Of a stretch of 64,000 nt of DNA, positions 34,817-43,506 are shown piece by piece. The notes beneath the pieces are model-generated. The model had not been told where the DNA came from. It saw nothing but the letters and a program-made list of their open reading frames with translations, and searched no databases. This stretch comes from Microbacterium invictum. Its GTDB lineage: Bacteria; Actinomycetota; Actinomycetes; Actinomycetales; Microbacteriaceae. The position numbers and the translations under genes are program-made. The stretch lies in the NCBI RefSeq assembly GCF_034421375.1, contig NZ_CP139779.1:2790001-2854000 (forward strand), written 5' to 3'. How positions within the stretch are numbered: the stretch's first letter is position 1; each line of letters opens with the position of its first letter.

Positions 34817-35125
34817 TCAGCGGACGACGACCGCCAGCACGTCGCGAGCGGAGAGGACGAGGAACTCGTCCGCGCCGAACTTGACCTCGGTGCCGCCGTA
34901 CTTGGAGTAGATCACGCGGTCGCCGACGGCGACGTCGAGCGGGACGCGGTTGCCGTTGTCGTCGATGCGACCGGGGCCGACGGCCACGACCTCGCCCTCC
35001 TGGGGCTTCTCCTTGGCGGTGTCGGGGATGACCAGACCGCTCGAGGTGGTCTGCTCGGCCTCGACCTGCTTGATGACGATGCGGTCCTCGAGCGGCTTGA
35101 TGGAAACCTGAGTGGAAACCGTCAC
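34817..35125 (-). CDS. groES: GroES co-chaperonin
   Basis: A 102-residue Cpn10 that caps the GroEL folding chamber. Family landmarks: [19 protein letters not shown], the mobile-loop residues [14 protein letters not shown], then [25 protein letters not shown]. The GTG start at 35125 is preceded by AGAAAGAAGAGG. No groEL follows; the next gene is rarD behind a terminator. Two CIRCE operators upstream indicate HrcA control and heat induction. Confidence 0.97.
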   Translation of the reverse strand: MTVSTQVSIKPLEDRIVIKQVEAEQTTSSGLVIPDTAKEKPQEGEVVAVGPGRIDDNGNRVPLDVAVGDRVIYSKYGGTEVKFGADEFLVLSARDVLAVVVR

Positions 35126-35158
35126 GGTCTACCTCTTCTTTCTTGAGATGAAGACTGG

Positions 35159-35185
35159 TTAGCACCCACACCTTGAGAGTGCTAA
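35159..35185. promoter_or_regulatory. CIRCE operator, proximal
   Basis: TTAGCACCC-N9-GAGTGCTAA, one base from the consensus TTAGCACTC-N9-GAGTGCTAA. It lies just downstream of a TACACT -10 candidate (minus strand, 35189-35194). Confidence 0.92.
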
Positions 35186-35203
35186 TCCAGTGTAGGCAAA
35201 TCG

Positions 35204-35230
35204 CTGGCACTCATGCAACGTGAGTGCCAG
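35204..35230. promoter_or_regulatory. CIRCE operator, distal
   Basis: CTGGCACTC-N9-GAGTGCCAG, a perfect palindrome that keeps the GGCACTC/GAGTGCC core but has CTG/CAG ends. The 9-bp loop contains the -35 candidate TTGCAT. Two HrcA sites therefore bracket the groES promoter. Confidence 0.85.
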
Positions 35231-35375
35231 ATTCGGACCGCGAACAGTAGCAGTTCCTGACGATCGGGGAAACGGTCGCCCGACTGCCCTACTAATGGTC
35301 CAGCGTGGTGTGTATCATCCGAAGTAGGACGCCGCTCTCGATGTCGAGACCACTCGATGCGGAGTAACGCGGCTG

Positions 35376-37406
35376 ATGAGTCGGATTGGGGCTGGAACCT
35401 GGGGAGGTTCCGGGATCGACTCTGTTGGGGGAGATGAGAACTTGGCTACTGGGGCTACGTATTTTCTGGGGATCGACGTCGGAACGACGCGGATCGCTGC
35501 GGCAACGGCGCGTACCGCGCCGGACGGCAGCATCGTCGCGGCACCGTTCCCGCTCGGTCGCCGCAACGACAGCGCCGCCACGGTGGTGTTCGTCGCCGAT
35601 GACGGCGAACTGCTGATCGGCGACGCCGCCGAGCGGCGCGGCATCACGCAGCCCGACCGGCTCGTGCGCGAGTTCAAACGCAGCATCGGCGACGATGTGC
35701 CGGTGGTCGCCGGCGGACGGTCGATCCCGGCCGAGAAGCTCTGGGCGCACACGGTGTCGGCGGTCGTCGACGCGGTCGTCGAGCGCGAGGGCTCCCGCCC
35801 CGCCGCGGTGATGCTCACCCACCCCACCGCGTGGGGCCCGCACCGCATCGGCCTGATCCTCTCGGCGCTCGACAAGCTCGGCGTCAAGGACGTCCACCTC
35901 ATCACCGAGCCCGAGGCGGCCGCCCGTCACTACGAGTCGGGCCGCACGATGGAGCCCGGTCAGGCGCTCGCCGTCTACGACCTCGGCGGCGGCACCTTCG
36001 ACTCCGTCGTCCTGCGCAAGAGCGCCGACGGCTCGTTCGCCCCGGTCGGAATCCCCGTCGGCATCGACAATCTCGGCGGCGCCGACTTCGACGACGCCGT
36101 GTTCCGTCACGTGCTGCGCTCCTCGGGTGTCGCCGAGACCGACCTCGACGACACCGACCCCGACATCCGTCTCGCGCTGGCGCAGCTGCGCCGGGAGTGC
36201 GTCGAGGCCAAAGAAGCGCTGTCGTTCGACTCCGACGTCACCGTGCCCGTGCTGCTCCCCTCAGGAGCGACGAGCGTGCGGCTGACGCGCCAGGAGTTCG
36301 AGGAGATGATCGACGGCTCGATCGAGCGCACGATCGACACCCTCGAAGACGGACTGGACTCGGCGGGGCTCGAGCCCGACGCGCTCGAGAGCATCCTCCT
36401 CATCGGCGGCTCGTCGCGCATCCCGCTCGTGGCCGAGCGCCTGTCCGAGCGACTCGACCGGCCGATCGCGATCGACGCCGACCCGAAGTCCTCCATCGCC
36501 CTCGGCGCCGCCCGCGCCCTCGTGCCGGTCACCGCGGATGAGTCGGTCGCGACGCTCGCGCTGGTCCCGGTCGGCGCCGCTGCTGCCGGCGCGTTGGCGA
36601 CGACGGATGCCGCGGCTGCCGCCACGACCGATCTCGCCGTGTTCGACCCGGCGGGTCCTGCGGAGCGGAAGGCTGCGCGCCGCTGGTACCAGCGCGTGCC
36701 CGCCGTCGCGGCCGCGGGGGCCGGTGCCCTCGTCATCGCGACCGGGCTGGTCTTCGCCAGCGCCGGGGGCCTCGGCGCCGGCACGTTCGACGCCGCCGCC
36801 AGCACCGAGAACCTGCGCGAGTGGGTGGACGTGGAACTCACGCCGTCGCCGGCCGCCGCGGACGAGTTGCAGACGTCCGACCCGATCGCCGCGGCCCAGG
36901 AGCCGGCGGCTCCGCAGGCGAGGCAGGACCGGAGCTCGACCGAGAACAAGCCGAAGGCGACCAACGCCCGCAAGCAGGCGGCTGAGCGGAACGCCGCCGT
37001 GCGCCCGCCCGAGCAGCCGAAGCCTGCCGCGAGCCAGTCGGCGACCTCGGGGAAGCCGTCGTCGTCGCAGCCGACGCAGCCGAGTGGTGGCGGGACGGGT
37101 TCGAACACCCCCGCGCCGGGAACCAGCACCCCGGCGCCGGGGACCTCCACGCCGGCACCGGACCCGACCACGACCACCCCGGCTCCGGACCCGACCACGA
37201 CCACCCCGGCGCCGGACCCGACCACGACCACCCCGGCTCCGGACCCGACCACGACCACGCCGGCGCCGGACCCGACCACGACCACGCCGGCGCCGGACCC
37301 GACCACGACCACCCCGGCTCCGGACCCGACGACTCCCGCGAGCGAACCGCCGGCGAGCGAACCGCCGGCGAGCGAACCGCCCGCTGACACGACCCCCGCC
37401 CCGTAA
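35376..37406 (+). CDS. Membrane-anchored Hsp70-like ATPase with Pro/Thr-rich tail
   Basis: A 676-residue protein with the Hsp70/actin ATPase fold: phosphate-1 GIDVGTTR (32-39), TEPEAAA (178-183), phosphate-2 DLGGGTFD (202-209) and adenosine motif IGGSSRIPLV (343-352). The Hsp70 substrate-binding beta-domain is missing. An Ala-rich linker and one helix (441-464) follow, then about 200 residues presumably outside, with about seven copies of TPAPDPTT and three of SEPPA. ATG 35376 is shown, but TTG 35442 has a better ribosome-binding site (GGGGGAG, 8 nt) and would remove a Gly-rich 22-residue start. It precedes the LuxR regulator by 3 bp. Role inferred: sensing or remodelling at the membrane together with the locus downstream. 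Confidence 0.85.
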   Translation: MSRIGAGTWGGSGIDSVGGDENLATGATYFLGIDVGTTRIAAATARTAPDGSIVAAPFPLGRRNDSAATVVFVADDGELLIGDAAERRGITQPDRLVREFKRSIGDDVPVVAGGRSIPAEKLWAHTVSAVVDAVVEREGSRPAAVMLTHPTAWGPHRIGLILSALDKLGVKDVHLITEPEAAARHYESGRTMEPGQALAVYDLGGGTFDSVVLRKSADGSFAPVGIPVGIDNLGGADFDDAVFRHVLRSSGVAETDLDDTDPDIRLALAQLRRECVEAKEALSFDSDVTVPVLLPSGATSVRLTRQEFEEMIDGSIERTIDTLEDGLDSAGLEPDALESILLIGGSSRIPLVAERLSERLDRPIAIDADPKSSIALGAARALVPVTADESVATLALVPVGAAAAGALATTDAAAAATTDLAVFDPAGPAERKAARRWYQRVPAVAAAGAGALVIATGLVFASAGGLGAGTFDAAASTENLREWVDVELTPSPAAADELQTSDPIAAAQEPAAPQARQDRSSTENKPKATNARKQAAERNAAVRPPEQPKPAASQSATSGKPSSSQPTQPSGGGTGSNTPAPGTSTPAPGTSTPAPDPTTTTPAPDPTTTTPAPDPTTTTPAPDPTTTTPAPDPTTTTPAPDPTTTTPAPDPTTPASEPPASEPPASEPPADTTPAP

Positions 37407-37409
37407 GCG

Positions 37410-39944
37410 GTGAGCACGCCGATGACGACTCTGCTCTCGAACTCGTCGGACACCCGGACCGCCTCGATCATGCCCCGTGCCCTTCATGCGCTGACCGCGC
37501 TGCACGCGATCGTCGCAACCGACCGGCCCGTCCGCGCCGCCATCGTGGGGGGCTCCGGATCGGGAAAGACCGACGCCCTGCGCTTCCTCCTCGCTCAGCT
37601 CGAAGCCGATGACCGGCCGGTCAGGCTGCTGTCCGCACGCGATCGCATCTCGACGATTCCTGACGATGTCGCGCTCCTGGTCGATGACGCCCACACGCTC
37701 GACCCGGCACGCCTGTCGCAACTGATCGATCGCGCCCACCGCCCCGACGCGTCGGTGGTGATCGCGTACCGCTCCTGGCCGGCCCCTTCGGAACTGCTCG
37801 AGCTCACCCGCGCGGTCGAGCGCAACGCTCCGGCGGTCCTCCTCGGCGAGATCACCCTCGCCGAACTGCGCGAGATCCTCCCCGACGCGTCGGCCGAGTG
37901 CGAGGAACGGATCCTCTCCGGCACCGGCGGCATCGCCTGGCTGGTCTTCGAGTGCGCACAGGCCCACGCCGCCCTGTCGTACGAGGGCCGGGATTGCGGC
38001 GACCCTGAAGCCCACGCGGATGCGACGCGTGTGCTCATGCGGCGCATCACCCACCGACTCGAGACCGTGTCGCCGCGCCTGCGCCGACGGATCGAGGCGC
38101 TGAGCCTCGGCGTCAGTGACGGCGACGACCGCGACGCTCAGGCCGAGCTCTCTGCCGAGGGGCAGGCCGAGGGGCTTCTTCTCCACAACGGCCGACCCGC
38201 TCCGGTCGTGGCGATGGCGGCCCGCGCCAGCGTGCCCGTTGATCGACTGGTCGACCTGGTCCAAGCCGGCACCCTCGATCTCGTTCCCGGATCCGACCTC
38301 GCCGCCAGTCTCGACGGCATCGTGGATCCCGGGGTCGGGGATCGCCTCGCCGCGCGCGCTCGCCGCGAGGTGGGTCGCAACCCGCATCTGGCCGTCACCC
38401 TTTTCGACTACGCGCTCCGGTGCGGCTCCGACCCGCGCGGTCTTGCGGCGGCACACGCGCACGCCCTGTGGGCAGCGGGAGACGTCGATGCGGCGGGGTC
38501 CCTCCTCGACGACCTCGCGGCCGAGGGCGGCTGGGCCGGGCTCTCGCCATCCGATCATGACCTCCTCACCGACGCGGTCGCCGCCACCTGGGCCGACCGC
38601 GGGCTGATGTCGCTCGCGCACCAGAGCTATCTCGCCGTCACTCCGCTCTCCCCCGCGGGCAAGACGAGGGCTCTGGTCACAGCGGCAGGGGCCGGGTCGA
38701 CCGCCCACGACGGGGATCCGGCGCCGGATGCCCCGGGTGCGGCCGGCTCGGCACCATCGGCGAACGGCGTGGCGATGCAGCTGTGGGCGCGAGGACTGCG
38801 CGCCTCGTTGCAGGCGTCGCACTCCCGCAGCGCGCTCGACGACCTTCGGCGGGCATCGGAGCTGGCGAACGCCGGCCACGACGCGTCGCCCACCACGGAG
38901 CTGCCGGCCGTCGTCGCGGCGATCGTCGCCATCGGGCTGGGAGACCTCGGCGCCGCGCATGGGATCCTTGACGACGCTCAGCGCGCGCAACAGGGCGGCG
39001 CCCGGTGGATTCCGCACCTCCAGCTGTGGAATGCGTGGGTCGCGTTGCAGCGCGAGCAGCCCGCCGAGGCGCGTGCGCTTCTCACCGCGGCGACCGACGG
39101 CACGCGCCTGTCGCCGCGCGACGACCTCATCGCCGCAGCGATCGCGGTGGGCCTCGCCCGCCGTTACGACGACGCGCCGACGCTCGAAGCGATGTGGGAG
39201 TCGGTGAAGTCGCGCGCGACAAGGCCGGAGATCGACCTTTACCTCCTGCTCCCCCTCGGCGAGCTGGTGATCGTCGCCGCGCGCCTGGGCGACGCCCACT
39301 GGACCCAGGCGGCCTTCGACCGGGGTCTCGCGCTTCTCGCCGATCTCGGTGAGCCGTCGCTGTGGTCGGCTCCCCTCCACTGGGCCGGTATCCAGCGCGG
39401 CATCATGCTCAGCCGGCCCGATGATCTGGCCCCGCACGCACGGGCTCTGGTCGCATCCTCATCGCGCAATCCGTTGGCAGCGAAGATGTCGCACGCAGGA
39501 AGGGTGTGGACCTCCGTCCTCGCCGGCCAGGTGGACGCCGATGCGGTGGAAGAGGCGGCTCGCGGCCTGGCTTCGGTGGGTCTCGCCTGGGACGGTGCGC
39601 GGCTCGCGGGCCACGGCTCGCGTCGCTCGGACGACCGGAAGGTCAGTTCGCGACTGCTCGCCTGCGCGCGCGAGCTGCATCCCCGCGAGGCGCCCCGATC
39701 CGCGGACGCGGACTCGCAGGCGACGCCTGCGCGGGCGAGCGCACCAAGCCTGCTCAGCGAACGCGAACGCGAGGTCGCCGAGCTCGTTCTGCAGGGCAAG
39801 ACCTACGCCGAGATCGGCAAGGAGATCTTCATCTCGCCACGAACGGCTGAGCACCACATGGCGCAGATCAAGCGGCGCCTGGGCGCGTCCTCGCGCTCGG
39901 ATCTCATCGCGAAGCTGCGGGTCACCCTCGGTGCGACCGGATGA
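37410..39944 (+). CDS. Large ATPase LuxR-family regulator (IniR/LAL-like)
   Basis: An 844-residue transcription factor. Walker A GGSGSGKT is at residues 47-54 and Walker B VALLVDDAHTL at 87-97, in a STAND/AAA-type ATPase. A long helical, TPR-like middle (about 330-760) follows. The C-terminal LuxR HTH (about 781-840) contains LSEREREVAELVLQGKTYAEIG and SPRTAEHHMAQIKRRLGA. It starts with GTG 3 bp after the Hsp70-like gene and directly precedes the IniB-domain gene, so it is the likely switch of the whole locus, as IniR is for mycobacterial iniBAC. The TPR-like part may bind the inducing signal. Confidence 0.88.
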   Translation: MSTPMTTLLSNSSDTRTASIMPRALHALTALHAIVATDRPVRAAIVGGSGSGKTDALRFLLAQLEADDRPVRLLSARDRISTIPDDVALLVDDAHTLDPARLSQLIDRAHRPDASVVIAYRSWPAPSELLELTRAVERNAPAVLLGEITLAELREILPDASAECEERILSGTGGIAWLVFECAQAHAALSYEGRDCGDPEAHADATRVLMRRITHRLETVSPRLRRRIEALSLGVSDGDDRDAQAELSAEGQAEGLLLHNGRPAPVVAMAARASVPVDRLVDLVQAGTLDLVPGSDLAASLDGIVDPGVGDRLAARARREVGRNPHLAVTLFDYALRCGSDPRGLAAAHAHALWAAGDVDAAGSLLDDLAAEGGWAGLSPSDHDLLTDAVAATWADRGLMSLAHQSYLAVTPLSPAGKTRALVTAAGAGSTAHDGDPAPDAPGAAGSAPSANGVAMQLWARGLRASLQASHSRSALDDLRRASELANAGHDASPTTELPAVVAAIVAIGLGDLGAAHGILDDAQRAQQGGARWIPHLQLWNAWVALQREQPAEARALLTAATDGTRLSPRDDLIAAAIAVGLARRYDDAPTLEAMWESVKSRATRPEIDLYLLLPLGELVIVAARLGDAHWTQAAFDRGLALLADLGEPSLWSAPLHWAGIQRGIMLSRPDDLAPHARALVASSSRNPLAAKMSHAGRVWTSVLAGQVDADAVEEAARGLASVGLAWDGARLAGHGSRRSDDRKVSSRLLACARELHPREAPRSADADSQATPARASAPSLLSEREREVAELVLQGKTYAEIGKEIFISPRTAEHHMAQIKRRLGASSRSDLIAKLRVTLGATG

Positions 39945-39954
39945 GCATCCCCGC

Positions 39955-40004
39955 ATCGGGGGAACCCCGTAACACCCCGACGACTTTTCGGGCTAACCCC
40001 CGAT
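39955..40004. promoter_or_regulatory. Candidate regulator sites upstream of the IniB-domain gene
   Basis: ATCGGGGG (39955-39962) and CCCCCGAT (39997-40004) form a perfect inverted repeat. GGGGGAACCCCG (39958-39969) ends 96 nt before the start codon. A very similar GGGGAAACCCG lies at nearly the same distance before the second acidic gene at 46.5 kb. TAGCCT (40026-40031) is a possible -10. Confidence 0.5.
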
Positions 40005-40065
40005 TCCAGACCGACGACCACCGCATAGCCTCTGTAAAGAGTCTCGCAGAGACAGGAGCCGACTT

Positions 40066-40779
40066 ATGACTACCCCGCTGGCGACCATCGCCGACGCCCT
40101 TATCGAGTTCATTCTGAGCTTGCTGAACGATCCGGACGCAGCAGCCGAGTATGACGCCAACCCCGAGGCCGCTCTCGCCAGCGCCGGCCTCGCCGAGTGC
40201 ACGGCGGAGGATGTCCGCGCTGTCGCGCCGATCATCGTCGACCGCCCCGACGTGCACCCGACCCCGCACCCGAACCCTCCCGGCCCCGGCCCTAAGCCGC
40301 CGGTCGAGAAGGAGATCTGGAACATCGCGAACAACTTCCACATCGACAACCGGGCGACGATCGTCGACCAGTCGGTGAACCAGAACATCTGGGCCGAAGG
40401 CGACGTCAACCAGATCTTCGACCAGGAAGCCGTGATCGCCAGTGGCGACCAGGCTACGGCCGCGGGCGAAGACGCGTCCGTCGACAACTCCGAGACCGAC
40501 GTCTCTGTGGGTGATGTCTCCATCGGCAACGAGGAGAACAACGTCGACATCACGGACTCGTTCGACGACGAGTCGACCAACACCGACACGGACGTGGTCG
40601 TCGTCGCCGACGAGTCGTTCAACGACGGGTCCACGAACGTCGATGCCGACGTCTCGGCCGACGACTCGTTCAATGACACCACCGAGGTCGTCGTGGAGGA
40701 GTCGTACGAGTACGACAACAGCGGAAACATCGCCTCCGAGGACGCCATCGTCTACACCGAGGAGACCGACCAGCCGTAA
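40066..40779 (+). CDS. IniB N-terminal domain protein with acidic Asn/Asp/Ser block
   Basis: A 237-residue, strongly acidic protein. Residues 1-55 (TPLATIADALIEFILSLL, then AAAEYDANPEAALASAGL) match the IniB N-terminal domain of isoniazid-inducible mycobacterial IniB. A Pro-rich hinge (about 63-79) leads into residues 92-207, rich in Asp, Ser, Asn and Val (IDNRATIVDQSVNQ, DQEAVIASGDQATAAGED, DSFDDESTN), probably a repetitive beta structure. That block is shared with the protein at 45.6-46.5 kb. There is no signal peptide. It has a TAAAGAG-type upstream context and AGGAG 8 nt before ATG. Confidence 0.85.
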   Translation: MTTPLATIADALIEFILSLLNDPDAAAEYDANPEAALASAGLAECTAEDVRAVAPIIVDRPDVHPTPHPNPPGPGPKPPVEKEIWNIANNFHIDNRATIVDQSVNQNIWAEGDVNQIFDQEAVIASGDQATAAGEDASVDNSETDVSVGDVSIGNEENNVDITDSFDDESTNTDTDVVVVADESFNDGSTNVDADVSADDSFNDTTEVVVEESYEYDNSGNIASEDAIVYTEETDQP

Positions 40780-40803
40780 CGGTCTTCCCCGTAAGGTTCT
40801 TCT

Positions 40804-42054
40804 GTGACCGACGATCAGAAGCCCCCTCAGCCGCGCGCCGATGCCCCAAGCCGGCGCGCGGCTGAGGATTCTTTCGTGGACGATGTCCTCGCGCAGCACG
40901 CGGCGACGGAGAAGAAGCGCCGGGACCGTCAGCGCCCGGCCAACGCCGTACCCACGCCGACGCCGACGCCGACGCCGGAGGCTCAGATGCAGGGACAGGC
41001 GGCAGGTCAGGTGAATTCGTCAGCACCTCAGGGACAGCCGCGCCCGCAAGGACAGCAACGTCCGCAGGGGCAGCAGGCGCCCGGTCAGGGGCAGCAGCAC
41101 CCGCAGGGACAGCAACGCCCGCAGGGACAGCAACGCCCGCAGGGACAGCAACGCCCGCAGGGACAGCAACGCCCGCAGGGACAGCAACGCCCGCAGGGAC
41201 AGCAGGCGCCCGGTCAGAGGCAGCAGCGCCCGCAGGGACAGCAGGCAACCGCGCAAGGGCAGCAGCGCCCTCAGGGGCAACAACCTCCTCAGCGACCGCC
41301 GCAGGGCGCCCTGCCCTACCCCGGACAACCACCGGCGCGCTCTGGCGCGACTCTCGGCCGCATCCAACCGGTGCAGGTTCCCGCGAGCCAGGCGAAGTTC
41401 GCCCCCGGCTCACCGCAGCAGCCGGTCCCTCTCTACACCGATCCCCAGCCGCCTCAGGGTCCCGTCGTTTCGACTCCCCGTCGCGGGTTTCAGCCGAAGC
41501 GCGACGCCCCCGAGCGTCCCGCGCTGGTCAATCCCTCTGCTGCGCCGGTCATGGCGAAAGCGCCGCCGCCCTTCACGGTACGGATGTCGCAGTTCCTCTG
41601 GGTGCTGAGCTTCGCTGTCGGCGCGGTGGCCGTGGTCTTCTACTTCGTCATCCGCGAAGACCAGCTGCCGTTGATCCAAGACGTCATTCGCGGGGTCAGT
41701 GAGGGACGCGACGACGCGACCTACGAGTCGGCAGCCGACATTCTGTTCTGGTCGGTCTTCGGCATCATGGTGACGCTGCTGCTCGTCCAGATCGCGCAGC
41801 TCGTGTCGTTCTCCGGACGCAAACCCAACATCCGCTGGTGGCAGCTGGGGACGACCCTCGTGATGGGAGTCGCCTACCTCATCGCCCTAGAGTTTGTCGG
41901 GACCGGAGAGTACGGTGCCATGCTCGAGCAGCTCTTCATCGCTCAGGCCGGCCTCGCCGTCCTCGCTCTGCTCTTCAGCACCTTCCCCAATGCCCTGCGA
42001 TGGACGGCCCGCCGCGTCGACGTTCGGCCTGCCGGCGGCGCCGAGGACTTCTGA
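40804..42054 (+). CDS. PQ-rich membrane protein of the IniB-like locus
   Basis: A 416-residue protein of unknown function. The N-terminal 250 residues are hydrophilic and disordered, with tandem RPQGQQ repeats (about residues 79-165). The C-terminal part has four hydrophobic segments (about 268-288, 318-338, 350-368 and 374-395). A short charged helix near the start (AEDSFVDDVLAQHAATEKKRRDR) looks like a docking segment. It is 24 bp after the IniB-domain gene, so co-transcribed. Its last 168 bp also encode, on the other strand, the end of the IniC-like GTPase. Confidence 0.8.
   Translation: MTDDQKPPQPRADAPSRRAAEDSFVDDVLAQHAATEKKRRDRQRPANAVPTPTPTPTPEAQMQGQAAGQVNSSAPQGQPRPQGQQRPQGQQAPGQGQQHPQGQQRPQGQQRPQGQQRPQGQQRPQGQQRPQGQQAPGQRQQRPQGQQATAQGQQRPQGQQPPQRPPQGALPYPGQPPARSGATLGRIQPVQVPASQAKFAPGSPQQPVPLYTDPQPPQGPVVSTPRRGFQPKRDAPERPALVNPSAAPVMAKAPPPFTVRMSQFLWVLSFAVGAVAVVFYFVIREDQLPLIQDVIRGVSEGRDDATYESAADILFWSVFGIMVTLLLVQIAQLVSFSGRKPNIRWWQLGTTLVMGVAYLIALEFVGTGEYGAMLEQLFIAQAGLAVLALLFSTFPNALRWTARRVDVRPAGGAEDF
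41101..41204. repeat. 18-bp in-frame tandem repeat (RPQGQQ)
   Basis: CCGCAGGGACAG starts recur every 18 bp at 41101, 41119, 41137, 41155, 41173 and 41191 with nearly identical DNA. Such an array can change copy number by slippage without shifting the frame. Confidence 0.85.
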
Positions 42055-43506
42055 CACGATCTCCTCGAGACTGCGGATCACCACCCGGCACACCTCGACG
42101 GCCGCCCGCTCGGTCAGCGGCGACTGGCTGAGCGACCGCCAGTAAGCCAGCTGGGTGTCGGCCTCCTCACTCACCTTCTCGTCGGTCGCTTCGTCGTCGA
42201 GGCCCAGGCGGGCGGTCGCGGTGACCCCCTGGCCGCCGATGATCCGCTCGGCCGTCGTCGCATCCGCCGCGCGCAGCGGGAGGCCCGAGGCCTTCGCCTG
42301 CGACAGCAGCGACAGCTCGCGCAGCGTGTGCGCAGTGGCGCGGATCCGTTCGATCCCGGCGAGGATCGACTGGGTCCCCTCCCTCGGATCCGCACGGATC
42401 GCCTGCTCCAGCCCGTCGAGGACGCCGCGGACCTTGAGGTCAGCCCCACGCGTGCGGAACTGCTCCCGAACGAACCCCTGGAGCTCCTTCAGCCCGCTGT
42501 GCTGCACGAGCTGGTCTGCAAGCTCGGTGGACGTCACCGCGCCGCCCCGGATCAGAGCGACGGCCAGCCGCACACCGAAGATGCCGAATCGCGCCAGCAG
42601 TTCTCGCCTGACCTTCTCACTGAGAGTGGTGAGCTCCGAGGGCCGGGCGAAGCGGTCGGCCGACACCATCAGCCGTTCCCGGTCATCGCGGGGAAGACCC
42701 GCGAGCTCCTTGAAGGCCGCGTACTCGCTCTCGCGGAGGGTCTTGGCGCTCTCGGCGAGGAGGCCGGCCACGGGGACGACACCGAGCGAGAGCGAGGCGA
42801 GGTCGCCGTCCCTCTCGTAGCGGCGAGCCACCTTCTGCGCCGAGAGCATCGAGTCGATGCGCCCCGAGCCGATCTCATCGGCGCGCGACAGTACCGCCAC
42901 CGCATTCACTGTCTCCGACGAGCCGGCAGCGGTGTCGCGGAAGGACTCCAGGAACTTCAGGTCCGACGCGTGCAGGTGACGCATCAGGTAGATGATGGCG
43001 TCCGCAGAGGACGGTCGCGCCTCGGGGACGAGGAACGCGGTCGAGCGTGCCGAGACGTCCGTCGACAGCGACGCGATACCGGGAGTGTCGATGAGGATGA
43101 CAGAGCGAAGACCCGTCGACGGCCAGCCGACGTCGATCCACGCGACCTCCTCGGCCGCGACGCCATCGAGCTCGAGCACGAGTCGACCCGCCTCGCGCTT
43201 GATGGGCATGCGCCTGGGCTCCCCCTCGTGAGGATGGAGCGTGATGCTGGGGGTCGTGGAGTATCGGTACCAGGTCACGACCCGGGTGCACTCCCCGGCG
43301 TCGGTGGGCGCCAGCTTCTCGCCGAGTATGGCGTTCAGCAGGGTCGATTTCCCCGCCTTGACCATGCCCGCGAGGGCCAGCCGCAGCGGCTCGTGAAGAC
43401 GGCGATGCAGGTCGTTCAGAGCCACCCGGGTGTCGGAGGGTTCGGGGTATATCTCCTGCGCCGCTGCGATCAGCTTCGCTGCGTCATCGCGTACCGTCGC
43501 CGTCAC
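41887..43506 (-). CDS. Dynamin-like GTPase, IniC-like
   Basis: A 539-residue GTPase of the bacterial dynamin superfamily. G1 is GMVKAGKST (47-55), G2 the Thr in ECTRVVTWY, G3 DTPG (140-143), and G4 reads SRAD (207-210) instead of TKxD. The rest is helical and lacks a clear membrane paddle, as in IniC. The C-terminal 55 residues are acidic and Gly-rich. The GTG start overlaps the IniA-like stop (GTGA). The 3' end overlaps the PQ-rich gene by 168 bp tail to tail. It probably acts on the inner membrane with its partner. Confidence 0.87.
   Translation of the reverse strand: MTATVRDDAAKLIAAAQEIYPEPSDTRVALNDLHRRLHEPLRLALAGMVKAGKSTLLNAILGEKLAPTDAGECTRVVTWYRYSTTPSITLHPHEGEPRRMPIKREAGRLVLELDGVAAEEVAWIDVGWPSTGLRSVILIDTPGIASLSTDVSARSTAFLVPEARPSSADAIIYLMRHLHASDLKFLESFRDTAAGSSETVNAVAVLSRADEIGSGRIDSMLSAQKVARRYERDGDLASLSLGVVPVAGLLAESAKTLRESEYAAFKELAGLPRDDRERLMVSADRFARPSELTTLSEKVRRELLARFGIFGVRLAVALIRGGAVTSTELADQLVQHSGLKELQGFVREQFRTRGADLKVRGVLDGLEQAIRADPREGTQSILAGIERIRATAHTLRELSLLSQAKASGLPLRAADATTAERIIGGQGVTATARLGLDDEATDEKVSEEADTQLAYWRSLSQSPLTERAAVEVCRVVIRSLEEIVSEVLGAAGRPNVDAAGRPSQGIGEGAEEQSEDGEAGLSDEELLEHGTVLSGPDKL

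Noticed and set aside
36261-39437. Minus-strand frame of 1058 codons
   Set aside because: Shadow of the Hsp70-like and LuxR genes, whose plus-strand products have clear motifs. The antisense product is an Arg-rich mixture.
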